A stretch of DNA of 64,000 nt, taken from assembly GCA_038226305.1 (NCBI GenBank), contig JBBRQN010000013.1:1-64000 (forward strand). Direction: 5' to 3'. Origin of the DNA: JASLDZ01 sp038226305. GTDB lineage: Bacteria; Pseudomonadota; Alphaproteobacteria; Caulobacterales; Caulobacteraceae. The position numbers and the translations under genes are program-made. Of this stretch, positions 35,333-44,322 are shown piece after piece (within the stretch, counting starts at the first letter, position 1; the number at the start of each line of letters is the position of its first letter). The notes under the pieces are model-generated. The model was not told the origin of the DNA, searched no databases, and saw only the letters and a list, made by a program, of their open reading frames with translations.

Positions 35333-36553
35333 TCACCGGATCGGTGGAGCCCAGTCGGAGCCGCGGAACACGCCTGCGTACTGGGCATAGGCGGTGGAGG
35401 GCAGGGCGGGGTCTGTGGGCTTGAAGCTCTGGCCGAGCTTGGTCTCCACCGTCACGAGGTCCGCACCGCTGCGATAGGGTGAGCCGGGCGCGTCCAGCCG
35501 CCACAGCACCACCGCGTCGCGGCGGGAAGCGGCGCGCAGGGTCTGCGCGCCTGCAGCCACGACGAACGGTCCGTCCACGTTCAGGGTGGTCATCCGGGTG
35601 GCGGTCTTGCCGGGGATCATCACGGCGCTGTCGAGCGACAGGATGACGATGCTGGCCATCGAGGCCGCCGCCGGCAGGGTCGAGCCGCGCACCTGCATGG
35701 CAAAGGGCTTCGCGCCGCTGATGCCCGCCTGCATCACGTGGAACAGGCCCCACAGGCCGTAAGCCTGCCGGTCGCCCAGCTCTCCCGATCGCACCGCCTG
35801 GGCGTAGCTTTCGAACAGCGTCTTCTCCCGCCCGGCCTTTCCCGCAGTCAGCGACAGGAGGGTGCGCAGACGCTCGCGGGTGAACGCGGGGGCCCGCACG
35901 GCGCCATCGAGCCAGGTCGCGGCGGTTGCCGCGGCGACGGAGTCCTTGGTGTCGCTGGTGATCGCGGACCGGTCCACCGGCGCGCCGTTCGCCTCCAGCC
36001 AGTCGAGCAGCAGCGGCCAGTCCTGCACGGCGTCCAGGCCGATAAAGTGGACGCGCCGGTCGGCGGGCAGGCGCAGGTTGAGCGAGCGCACGCCGCGCAC
36101 CTTGCCCATGAAGGCGGTGTTGCCCCATTGGGCCACGTCCTTCCACGCGGAAAACACACGCACGAGGGCGGCCTCGTCGCCGGTGTCGAGATAACGGTTC
36201 AGGGTGATCGCCTGCACGGGGTCGACCTCGGCCACATAGTCCCGCAGGCCGGTGCGCCGGTTCAGCTCGGTGAGAAGCGCAAGGTCCACGACCTGCGGTG
36301 CCGCGCTGCCGTGGCTCTCGCCCAACAGAATCAGCCTCGCGTGAAGGAGCGCTTCCGGCAGCCGCAGGGCCAGCGGCCCGGCGACGGGGCCGGAACCGAT
36401 CTCATGCGCGCGCAGCCACGCAACCTTGGCCGGATCGGCCTCGCTTGCAGCCGCCGTCTGAACGGGGGCGGGGGCGGGCACCTGCGCAACGGCCGAAGCG
36501 CTCCCCGCCGCGAGTTTCAGGGCGACGAGGCAGGAGATCAGGGCAGGACGCAT
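35333..36553 (-). CDS. secreted EreA/ChaN-like protein
   Basis: A 406-residue exported protein with signal peptide (RPALISCLVALKLAAGSASA). The block LILLGESHG, then DYVAEVDPVQAITLNRYLD and HFIGLDAV, resembles the erythromycin-esterase/ChaN superfamily, in which the GE-x-H motif is catalytic. Whether it is an esterase is unknown; no macrolide role is claimed. I chose the ATG at 36551-36553 because it begins the signal peptide. It is followed by the GST gene and preceded by carB, all on one strand. Confidence 0.7.
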   Translation of the reverse strand: MRPALISCLVALKLAAGSASAVAQVPAPAPVQTAAASEADPAKVAWLRAHEIGSGPVAGPLALRLPEALLHARLILLGESHGSAAPQVVDLALLTELNRRTGLRDYVAEVDPVQAITLNRYLDTGDEAALVRVFSAWKDVAQWGNTAFMGKVRGVRSLNLRLPADRRVHFIGLDAVQDWPLLLDWLEANGAPVDRSAITSDTKDSVAAATAATWLDGAVRAPAFTRERLRTLLSLTAGKAGREKTLFESYAQAVRSGELGDRQAYGLWGLFHVMQAGISGAKPFAMQVRGSTLPAAASMASIVILSLDSAVMIPGKTATRMTTLNVDGPFVVAAGAQTLRAASRRDAVVLWRLDAPGSPYRSGADLVTVETKLGQSFKPTDPALPSTAYAQYAGVFRGSDWAPPIR

Positions 36554-36600
36554 CGCGGCATGTGGCCGACGCCTGGCCTGCCTCACCAGTTAAACTTCGG

Positions 36601-39600
36601 TCAGGCGTAGCTCTGCAGCGGCCGCACTTCGAGCTCGCCTGCGTTCAGGGCGGCGATGCCCTGGGCGGCGGCCTGAGCCCCGGCGGCGGTGGTGTAGTAG
36701 GGGATCTTCATCAGGAGGGCGGTGCGGCGCAGGGCGAAGCTGTCGGTGAGGCTCTGCTTGCCTTCCGTGGTGTTGAAGACGAGCTGCACGCCGCCGTCCT
36801 TCATGCGGTCCACGATGTTGGGGCGGCCTTCGAGCACCTTCTTGATGACCTCGACATGTAGGTCCGCCGCCCGCAGGTGCGCGGCCGTGCCGCCCGTGGC
36901 GACGATGGTAAAGCCCTGTTCGATCAGGATGCGCGAGGCCTCCACGATGAACGGCTTGTCGGCCTCCTTCACGGAGACGAAGGCGCAGCCCTTCGACGGC
37001 AGCGACACGCCGCCCCCCAGCTGGCTCTTGGCGAAGGCGCGGGCGAAGGCCGGGGCCAGCCCTTCGCCTTCGCGCATCCAGTCCAGGCCCATCACTTCGC
37101 CGGTGGAGCGCATCTCGGGGCCGAGGATGGTGTCCACTCCGGCGAAGCGGGCGAAGGGGAACACCGCCTCCTTCACCGCCACATGGTTTCCGGTGGAGGG
37201 GTCGAGGTCGAACGCGGCGAGGGGCTCGCCCGCCATCACCTTGGCGGCGATGGCGGCCAGGGGGCGGCCGATGGCCTTGGCCACGAAGGGCACGGTGCGG
37301 CTGGCGCGGGGGTTCACCTCCAGAACGTAGATGCGCGGCGCTTCCGATAGGGGCTCCTCGATGGCGAACTGCACGTTCATCAGGCCACGGACGTTCAGGG
37401 CGCGGGCCATGGCCTCGGTCTGGCGCTTCAGCTCCTCCACCGTCTCCGGCCGCAGGCTGAAGGGGGGGAGCGAGCAGGCGCTGTCGCCCGAGTGCACCCC
37501 GGCCTCCTCGATGTGCTCCATCACGCCCGCGACCACCACGTCGACGCCGTCGCAAACGGCATCCACGTCCACCTCGGTGGCGCGGGAGAGGTAGTGGTCG
37601 AGGAGGATCGGGTGGTCTTCGTCGATCTCACCGGACTTGGCGATGTAGCGCTCCAGTGCTTCCTCATCCCGGATGATCTCCATCCCACGCCCGCCCAGCA
37701 CGTATGAGGGGCGCATGACGAAGGGGTAGCCCAGAGCCACCGCCTGCGTGCGAGCTTCAGGCCAGCTTCGCGCGGTGGCGTTTTCGGGCTGCATCAGGCC
37801 GATGTCGTGCAGCATCTGCTGGAAGCGCTCGCGGTCTTCCGCGAGGTCGATGGCGTCGGGCGAGGTGCCGAGGATGGGAATGCCCGCGTCCTGCAGGGTC
37901 TGCGCGAGTTTCAGCGGCGTCTGCCCGCCGAACTGCACGATCACGCCGATCAGTTCGCCGGCGCTCATCTCTACACGGATCAACTCTAGCACGTCCTCGG
38001 CGGTGAGGGGCTCGAAGTAGAGGCGGTCCGAGGTGTCGTAGTCGGTGGAGACGGTCTCAGGGTTGCAGTTGACCATGATCGACTCGACGCCGATCTCGGC
38101 CAGGGCGAAGGCGGCGTGGCAGCAGCAGTAGTCGAACTCGATCCCCTGCCCGATCCGGTTCGGCCCACCGCCGAGGATGATCGCCTTCTTGCGGTCGGAG
38201 GGCTTGGACTCGCACTCGGGCGCCTGGCCAAACACCCCGGTCTCGTAGGTGGAGTACATGTAGGGCGTCTTCGCCTCGAACTCGGCGGCGCAGGTGTCGA
38301 TGCGCTTGAAGACGGGACGGACGTTCAGGCCGTGGCGAGCGGTGCGCACCTCGGCTTCGGACACCCGCATCAGCGTCGCCAGGCGCGCGTCCGAGAAGCC
38401 CATCGCCTTCAAGGCGCGCAGGCGAGCGGCGTCGATGGTCAGGCCACTCTCGCGCACGACCGCCTCTTCCCGCACGACCGCCTCGATCTCGCGCAGGAAC
38501 CACGGCTCATAGCTGCAGGCGGCAACGATCTCGTCGACGCTCAGCCCGTGACGGAAGGCCTGGGCGATTACGCGCAGGCGGTCGGGGGAGGCGTAGCCCA
38601 GCGCGCGCACCACGGCGGCCTTGGCGGCGACGGGATCGGCGTCCTCGGCTCCCGCGATCACCACCTCGTCCAGCCCCGTCAGCCCCGTTTCCAGCCCGCG
38701 CAGGGCCTTCTGCAGCGCCTCGGGGAAGGTGCGCCCGATGGCCATGACCTCGCCCACGCTCTTCATGGAGGTGGAGAGCACAGGCTCGGCGCCCGGATAC
38801 TTTTCGAAGGCAAAGCGGGGGATCTTCACCACCACGTAGTCGATGGCGGGCTCGAAGGCGGCGGGGGTGGCGCCGGTGATGTCGTTGGTGAGCTCGTCGA
38901 GCGTGTAGCCGACCGCCAACCGCGCCGCGACCTTGGCGATGGGGAAGCCAGTGGCCTTCGACGCCAGCGCGGAGGAACGAGACACCCGCGGGTTCATCTC
39001 GATCACCACCATGCGCCCATCGGCCGGGTTCACGGCGAACTGCACATTGGAGCCGCCTGTCTCCACCCCGATCTCGCGCAGCACCGCGATCGAGGCGGCG
39101 CGCATGCGCTGGTATTCCTTGTCCGTCAGGGTCAGGGCCGGGGCGACGGTGATCGAGTCACCCGTGTGCACGCCCATCGGATCGATATTCTCGATGGAGC
39201 AGACGATGATGCAGTTGTCCGCGCGATCGCGGACCACCTCCATCTCGAACTCCTTCCAGCCAAGCACGCTCTCTTCGATGAGCACCTCGGTGGTGGGCGA
39301 AAGGTCGAGACCCCCTTCGACGATGGCCTTGAACTCCTCCAGGTTGAACGCGATGCCGCCGCCCGTTCCCGCGAGTGTGAAGGAGGGGCGCACCACGGCG
39401 GGCAGGCCCACGAACTCCAGCCCCTCCAGCGCCTCGGCCATGGTGTGCGCGGCGCGGGACTTGGGGGATTCGAGGCCCAGCTTGTCCATGGCGTCGCGGA
39501 ATTTCTGCCGGTCCTCGGCCTTGTCGATCACCTCGGCGCGGGCGCCGATCATCTCCACATCCCAGCGGGCGAGCGCGCCGTTGGCCTCCAGGGCGAGCGC

Positions 39601-39909
39601 CGTGTTCAGAGCCGTCTGCCCGCCCATCGTCGGCAGGAGCGCGAAGCCCTTGGAACGGTCGCCCCGCTCCTTGGCGATGACCTTCTCCACCATCTCCGCG
39701 GTGATCGGCTCGACGTAGGTGGCGTCGGCCACGTCGGGGTCGGTCATGATCGTGGCGGGGTTCGAGTTCACCAGCACGATGCGATAGCCCTCGGCCTTCA
39801 GCGCCTTGCAGGCCTGCACGCCCGAATAGTCGAACTCGCACGCCTGCCCGATGACGATGGGCCCGGCGCCGATGATCAGAATGGTCGAGAGGTCGGTGCG
39901 CTTGGGCAT
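36601..39909 (-). CDS. carB: carbamoyl-phosphate synthase large subunit
   Basis: ATP-dependent large subunit combining bicarbonate and ammonia into carbamoyl phosphate. The 1,102-residue protein shows the duplicated ATP-grasp halves: GAGPIVIGQACEFDYSGVQA and, later, GGGPNRIGQGIEFDYCCCHA, MNPRVSRSSALASKATGFPI and VNPRASRTVPFVAKAIGRPL, ending with an MGS-like regulatory domain (KKVLEGRPNIVDRMKDGGVQ). Start is ATG 39907-39909 (MPKRTDLSTILIIGAGP), the conserved N-terminus. carA lies 31 kb away on the other strand. Confidence 0.98.
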   Translation of the reverse strand: MPKRTDLSTILIIGAGPIVIGQACEFDYSGVQACKALKAEGYRIVLVNSNPATIMTDPDVADATYVEPITAEMVEKVIAKERGDRSKGFALLPTMGGQTALNTALALEANGALARWDVEMIGARAEVIDKAEDRQKFRDAMDKLGLESPKSRAAHTMAEALEGLEFVGLPAVVRPSFTLAGTGGGIAFNLEEFKAIVEGGLDLSPTTEVLIEESVLGWKEFEMEVVRDRADNCIIVCSIENIDPMGVHTGDSITVAPALTLTDKEYQRMRAASIAVLREIGVETGGSNVQFAVNPADGRMVVIEMNPRVSRSSALASKATGFPIAKVAARLAVGYTLDELTNDITGATPAAFEPAIDYVVVKIPRFAFEKYPGAEPVLSTSMKSVGEVMAIGRTFPEALQKALRGLETGLTGLDEVVIAGAEDADPVAAKAAVVRALGYASPDRLRVIAQAFRHGLSVDEIVAACSYEPWFLREIEAVVREEAVVRESGLTIDAARLRALKAMGFSDARLATLMRVSEAEVRTARHGLNVRPVFKRIDTCAAEFEAKTPYMYSTYETGVFGQAPECESKPSDRKKAIILGGGPNRIGQGIEFDYCCCHAAFALAEIGVESIMVNCNPETVSTDYDTSDRLYFEPLTAEDVLELIRVEMSAGELIGVIVQFGGQTPLKLAQTLQDAGIPILGTSPDAIDLAEDRERFQQMLHDIGLMQPENATARSWPEARTQAVALGYPFVMRPSYVLGGRGMEIIRDEEALERYIAKSGEIDEDHPILLDHYLSRATEVDVDAVCDGVDVVVAGVMEHIEEAGVHSGDSACSLPPFSLRPETVEELKRQTEAMARALNVRGLMNVQFAIEEPLSEAPRIYVLEVNPRASRTVPFVAKAIGRPLAAIAAKVMAGEPLAAFDLDPSTGNHVAVKEAVFPFARFAGVDTILGPEMRSTGEVMGLDWMREGEGLAPAFARAFAKSQLGGGVSLPSKGCAFVSVKEADKPFIVEASRILIEQGFTIVATGGTAAHLRAADLHVEVIKKVLEGRPNIVDRMKDGGVQLVFNTTEGKQSLTDSFALRRTALLMKIPYYTTAAGAQAAAQGIAALNAGELEVRPLQSYA

Positions 39910-40155
39910 GGTCGGCGAAGGCTCAGGGCTGGATGCGCGCGCGCGAGCCCGCCACCGCGTGAGCGGAGGGGGTCGGCCGGGTTGAAAGCTAAGACCGCGG
40001 TCTAGAGGGCTGCGCCCCCATGGGCAAGGCTGCCGCGCCACGCGTGATCAGGCCAAAGGCGCACACGTTGCGGGGTGCGGCGAGGATCGCGCTTGCTAGC
40101 GGGCGCGCAAGACGGCAGCTTGCGCGGGCATCAACGGCCCAGGCGTTCAGTTCCC

Positions 40156-40728
40156 TTGTCTTCGTCGGCCCTCTCTGCACCCACCGACGCCGCGGCGAGG
40201 CTGGCCGAACTGCTGTCGCAGGTGGGCGCGGGCGACCGTCGTGCACTGGAAGCGCTGTATTCGGCCACGTCGGCGAAGCTATTGGCCGTGTGCCTGCGTA
40301 TCCTTTCCGATCGAGCGGAGAGTGAAGACGTGCTGCAGGAGGTCTACATCACGGTCTGGAGGCGGGCAGGCAGCTACGACAGCTCCCGCGCGGCCGCGAT
40401 GACCTGGTTGTCGACCGTGGCCCGCAATCGCGCCATCGACCGGCTGCGGGCGCGCGGCCCCGCCGGCCGCACCACCACCATCGACGGTTTCGACGCCCCC
40501 GATCCGCAGCCCCTGGCCGACCTCGGCCTGGAGAGCGCGCAGACGATGGGCCGCCTGTCCCTGTGCCTCGACCAGCTGGAGGCGCGCACCGCCGCCGCCA
40601 TCCGCACCGCCTTCCTGGAGGGCGTCACCTACGAGGCGCTGGCCCAGAAGCTCGGCGCGCCCCTCGGCACCGTGAAGAGCTGGATCCGCCGGGGGCTGCT
40701 GCGCCTGCGCGGCTGTCTCGAAGAATGA
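40156..40728 (+). CDS. ECF sigma factor
   Basis: A 190-residue sigma-70 family ECF factor with region 2 (LYSATSAKLLAVCLRILSDR, then AESEDVLQEVYITVWRRA and MTWLSTVARNRAIDRLRARG) and region 4 (RTAFLEGVTYEALAQKLGAP, then LGTVKSWIRRGLLRLRG). It is coupled by ATGA to a RskA-type anti-sigma factor, which makes it a regulated stress or envelope sigma. The start is uncertain: I use TTG 40156; a TTG at 40075 is further upstream. The 246 bp upstream (to carB) hold no other gene I can support. Confidence 0.88.
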   Translation: MSSSALSAPTDAAARLAELLSQVGAGDRRALEALYSATSAKLLAVCLRILSDRAESEDVLQEVYITVWRRAGSYDSSRAAAMTWLSTVARNRAIDRLRARGPAGRTTTIDGFDAPDPQPLADLGLESAQTMGRLSLCLDQLEARTAAAIRTAFLEGVTYEALAQKLGAPLGTVKSWIRRGLLRLRGCLEE

Positions 40729-41501
40729 GCCCTCCCCCCTCCGACATGGGCCCCGACGACGCGCAAGCCGACCTGGGCGCGCCCGAGCACGACGGCGCCT
40801 GGCTGGCCGCGGAATACGCCCTGGGCGTTCTCACCGGTCAGGCCCTGGCGCACGCCACCGCCCGGGAGGCGCAGGACCCTGGTTTCGCGGCCGAGGCCCA
40901 GGCGTGGCGCCTGCGGCTGCAGCCCCTGCTCGACGCCCTGCCGCCCGAAACACCTTCGGCTGAACTGTGGCCCCGCATCCGCGACGCCATCGAGCGCGAG
41001 ATCGCTCAGCCGCCCAAGCCCCTGCTGCGCGAGCCTGTGCGCCCGCCTGCCGCCCGGCGTCCGCGCCTGTGGGGTGCCGGGCTGATCGCCGCCGGCGTGG
41101 CTGGCCTTGCCGTGCTCGTGGGCGTGCGCACCTGGATGGTGAACGAGCCCGCCCTCACCGCGGTGCTCAGCGCCCCCGCCGAGCAGGGGGGAGCGCCGCT
41201 CTACAAGGCCCGGCTGGAGCCCCGTCGTCACCGGGTGATCCTCACCGCCCTCTCCGCTCCGCCCGGCGCGTCTGAGCGGGACAAGTCACGCGAGCTGTGG
41301 CTGATCCCCGCGGACGGCAAGCCGCGACCGGCGGGGATCATCGACCCCCTGCACTCCACGCCCCTGCCGCTGGACGCGCTGCTGCTGGTGCATGCCCAGC
41401 CCAAGACGGTGCTGGCCATTTCGGTTGAGCCCGCGGGCGGCTCGCCCAGCGGCCTGCCCACCGGCCCGGTGATCGCCGCAGGCCCGCTCGTCGGGGCCTG
41501 A
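40725..41501 (+). CDS. RskA-type membrane anti-sigma factor
   Basis: A 258-residue single-pass protein with a short N-terminal cytosolic domain (WLAAEYALGVLTGQALAHAT, a zinc-less anti-sigma-like helix pair), one TM helix (about 115-136) and a periplasmic RskA domain (LTALSAPPGASERDKSRELW, then LIPADGKPRPAGII). It should hold the upstream ECF sigma at the membrane. The start ATG overlaps the sigma gene's TGA by 4 bp. Confidence 0.88.
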   Translation: MSPPPSDMGPDDAQADLGAPEHDGAWLAAEYALGVLTGQALAHATAREAQDPGFAAEAQAWRLRLQPLLDALPPETPSAELWPRIRDAIEREIAQPPKPLLREPVRPPAARRPRLWGAGLIAAGVAGLAVLVGVRTWMVNEPALTAVLSAPAEQGGAPLYKARLEPRRHRVILTALSAPPGASERDKSRELWLIPADGKPRPAGIIDPLHSTPLPLDALLLVHAQPKTVLAISVEPAGGSPSGLPTGPVIAAGPLVGA

Positions 41502-41539
41502 GCCCCGGGAGCAGCCCGCGCTGCCCTCCGAAGGGCGGC

Positions 41540-42430
41540 TCAGCGGAACGTGCGCTCGTCCTCGAAGGGGAACAGGTCGGGCAGGCCGTCTGAAACCTTG
41601 TCGGGCCACTGGGCCGGGCGCTTTTCGAGGAAGGCGGCGATGCCCTCCTTGGTGTCGCTCGAACGCCCGCGGCTCTGGATGGCGCGGCTGTCGGCCTTGT
41701 GGGCCTCCATCGGGTGATCGAAGCCCATGCCGCGATAGAGCAGCTGCCGAGACATCGCCACCGACACGCCGGACGCATTGTCCGCGATCTCCCGAGCCAG
41801 CGCCCGGGCGGCGGGCATCAGGTCGGCCGGTTCATGGACCGAGCGCACGAGCCCGCCCTTCAGCGCCTCCTGCGCGTCGAACACCCGCCCGGTGAAGCAC
41901 CACTCCAGCGCCTGCTGCGGCCCCACGAGGCGCGGCAGGAACCAGCTCGACGCGGCCTCCGGGGTGATGCCCCGGCGGGCGAAGACGAAGCCGAAGCGCG
42001 CGGTGGTCGAGGCGAGGCGGAAGTCCATCGGCAGCTGCATGGTGACGCCCACGCCCACCGCGGCGCCGTTCACCGCGGCGATCACCGGCTTCTTGCAGTC
42101 GAAGATGCGCAGGACGACGCGGCCGCCGCCGTCGCGATAGACGTCGCCGACCTTGGCCTCCTCCCGCGCCTGATCGCCCCGCTCGGCGTAGTTGAAGGTG
42201 TTGCCGCCGCTGGATAGGTCGGCGCCGGCGCAGAACGCCCGCTCGCCAGCCCCGGTCACGATCACGGCGCGCACGGCATCGTCGGCATCCACCGCATCGA
42301 ACACGTCGATCAGGTCGAGCATCATGCGGGTGTTGAAGCTGTTCATCTTGTCGGGGCGGTTGATCGTGATGGTCGCGATCCCGTCCTCCACGCCATAGAG
42401 CAGGGTCTCGAAGGTGGGGGCGGTGGTCAT
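41540..42430 (-). CDS. enoyl-CoA hydratase/isomerase family protein
   Basis: A 296-residue crotonase-fold enzyme for CoA-linked beta-oxidation-type reactions. Oxyanion-hole motifs are FCAGADLSSGG and NGAAVGVGVTMQLPMDFRLA; a Glu follows in RGITPEAASSWFLPRLVG at the position of the catalytic Glu of enoyl-CoA hydratases. Exact substrate unknown. The ATG at 42428-42430 (MTTAPTFETLLYG) is used rather than an upstream in-frame start without family similarity. Divergent from the GMC oxidoreductase. Confidence 0.92.
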   Translation of the reverse strand: MTTAPTFETLLYGVEDGIATITINRPDKMNSFNTRMMLDLIDVFDAVDADDAVRAVIVTGAGERAFCAGADLSSGGNTFNYAERGDQAREEAKVGDVYRDGGGRVVLRIFDCKKPVIAAVNGAAVGVGVTMQLPMDFRLASTTARFGFVFARRGITPEAASSWFLPRLVGPQQALEWCFTGRVFDAQEALKGGLVRSVHEPADLMPAARALAREIADNASGVSVAMSRQLLYRGMGFDHPMEAHKADSRAIQSRGRSSDTKEGIAAFLEKRPAQWPDKVSDGLPDLFPFEDERTFR

Positions 42431-42575
42431 GGGGCGGGCGTTTCCGTGGAGAGGCGCTGAGCGGCCGTTACACCGACAAGAGGCGACCCTGCGACCTGCC
42501 GTCAACCGGCTTCCCGCACACCGCAGGCGGGTCCATAACTTCGCGCAACGAACAAGAACGCAGCGGGAGACGGAC

Positions 42576-44246
42576 ATGGCGGGACGGGTGGCCGAGGCCG
42601 ACTATGTGATCGTGGGCGCAGGCTCGGCCGGGTGCGTGCTGGCCGACCGCCTGTCGGAGAACGGCCGCCACCAGGTCGCCCTTCTGGAAGCCGGCGGCGA
42701 CGACAGGCCCACCAAGAACCCCGGCCAGTTCATGGCCAACCTGATGATCCACGTGCCCGTGGGCTATGCCGCCAACCTGAAGGACCCCAAGGTCAACTGG
42801 CTGTACGAGACCGAGCCCGATCCCGGCACGGGCGGGCGGGTCCACACCTGGCCTCGGGGCAAGGTGCTGGGCGGCTCGTCCTCCATCAACGCCATGCTCT
42901 ACGTGCGCGGCCAGCACGCCGACTATGACGGCTGGCGCCAGCTGGGCTGCACCGGCTGGGCGTGGGACGATGTGGCCCCCTACTTCAAGAAGGCCGAGCA
43001 CCAGGAGCGCGGCGCCGACGACATGCACGGCGTGGGCGGCCCCCTGAACGTGGCCGACATGGCCGACGGCCACCCCGTTTCCGACGCCGCCATCGAAGCG
43101 GGCGTGCAGGCGGGCATCACCCGCCGCCCCGACCTGAACGGCCCCGAGCAGGAGGGCATCGGCTGGTATCAGGTGACGCAGAAGAACGGCGCCCGCTGGT
43201 CAACCGCCGTCGCCTACCTGCACCGCGCCATGACCCGCGCCAACCTGCACGTGGAGACCGACGCGCTCGCCACCCGCATCCTGTTCGAGGGCACCCGCGC
43301 CGTGGGTGTGGAGTATCGGCAGGGCGGCGTTTTGCGCACCATCCGCGCCCGGAAGGAGGTGATCCTATCCGGCGGGGCGATCAACTCGCCGCAGCTCCTG
43401 CAACTCTCAGGCATCGGCCCGGGAGCCTTGCTCCGCGAGCACGGCATCGCCGTGATCGCAGACCGTCAGCAGGTGGGCGAGAACCTGCAGGATCACCTGG
43501 CCGTGGGCGTTCGCTATCGCCTGAAGTCGGGCGTGGTGAGCGTGAACGAGCTCACCAAGGGCGTGCGCTTCATGCGCGAGGCGGCGCGCTACGTGTTCCA
43601 GCGCAAGGGCCTCCTCACCCTCTCGGCCGCCCACGTGGGCGCCTTCGTGAAGAGCCGCCCGGATCTGGAGCACCCCGACATCCAGTTCCACATCCTCCCG
43701 GCCACGATGGATTCCGAGAAGATGACCCAGCAGAAGATGGTGCTGGAAGATGCACCGGGCCTCACCCTCGTGGCCTGCCAGCTGCGCCCGGAGAGCAAGG
43801 GCTGGGTGCGCATCGGCTCAAGCGACCCCTCGGCCAAGGCGCGCATCTTCGCCAACTACCTCGCCGACCCGCTGGACCAGCAGGTGGCCATCGCCGGCTT
43901 CCACTGGAGCCGCAAGATCGGCGAGCAGGCGGCGCTGGCCCCCTACATCGATCACGAGATGAACCCGGGGCCGGACTTCACGAGCGACGAACAGCTCCTC
44001 GCCTACGGCCGCGCCACCGCCACCACCCTCTACCACCCCGTCTCCACCTGCCGCATGGGCGGCGACGCCGAAGCCGTGGTCGACCCCGAACTGCGGGTGA
44101 AGGGCGTGCAGGGCCTGCGCGTGGTCGACGCCTCGATCATGCCTAGGCTGGTGAGCGGCAACACCAACGCCCCCACGATCATGATCGCGGAAAAGGCGGC
44201 CGACATGATCCTCGGCAAGGCCCCCGCGGGGGCGCTTGCGGCTTAG
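42576..44246 (+). CDS. GMC-family FAD oxidoreductase (choline/alcohol dehydrogenase-like)
   Basis: A 556-residue flavoprotein with the Rossmann FAD motif (DYVIVGAGSAGCVLADRL), both GMC signatures (WPRGKVLGGSSSINAMLYVR and SGGAINSPQLLQLSGIGPG), and the C-terminal active-site pair His487 (LYHPVSTCRMG) and Asn531 (SGNTNAPTIMIAEKAA). It probably oxidises an alcohol, as choline or PEG dehydrogenases do; no BADH-like gene is adjacent, so choline is not supported. Start ATG 42576 follows GGGAGAC. Confidence 0.93.
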   Translation: MAGRVAEADYVIVGAGSAGCVLADRLSENGRHQVALLEAGGDDRPTKNPGQFMANLMIHVPVGYAANLKDPKVNWLYETEPDPGTGGRVHTWPRGKVLGGSSSINAMLYVRGQHADYDGWRQLGCTGWAWDDVAPYFKKAEHQERGADDMHGVGGPLNVADMADGHPVSDAAIEAGVQAGITRRPDLNGPEQEGIGWYQVTQKNGARWSTAVAYLHRAMTRANLHVETDALATRILFEGTRAVGVEYRQGGVLRTIRARKEVILSGGAINSPQLLQLSGIGPGALLREHGIAVIADRQQVGENLQDHLAVGVRYRLKSGVVSVNELTKGVRFMREAARYVFQRKGLLTLSAAHVGAFVKSRPDLEHPDIQFHILPATMDSEKMTQQKMVLEDAPGLTLVACQLRPESKGWVRIGSSDPSAKARIFANYLADPLDQQVAIAGFHWSRKIGEQAALAPYIDHEMNPGPDFTSDEQLLAYGRATATTLYHPVSTCRMGGDAEAVVDPELRVKGVQGLRVVDASIMPRLVSGNTNAPTIMIAEKAADMILGKAPAGALAA

Positions 44247-44322
44247 CGCATTCCAGTTTCGCTCATCTCCGCGGTAGCGGGGACCCGGACTGGGGCGTCA
44301 AAGGTAGACTTAGCGACCACCC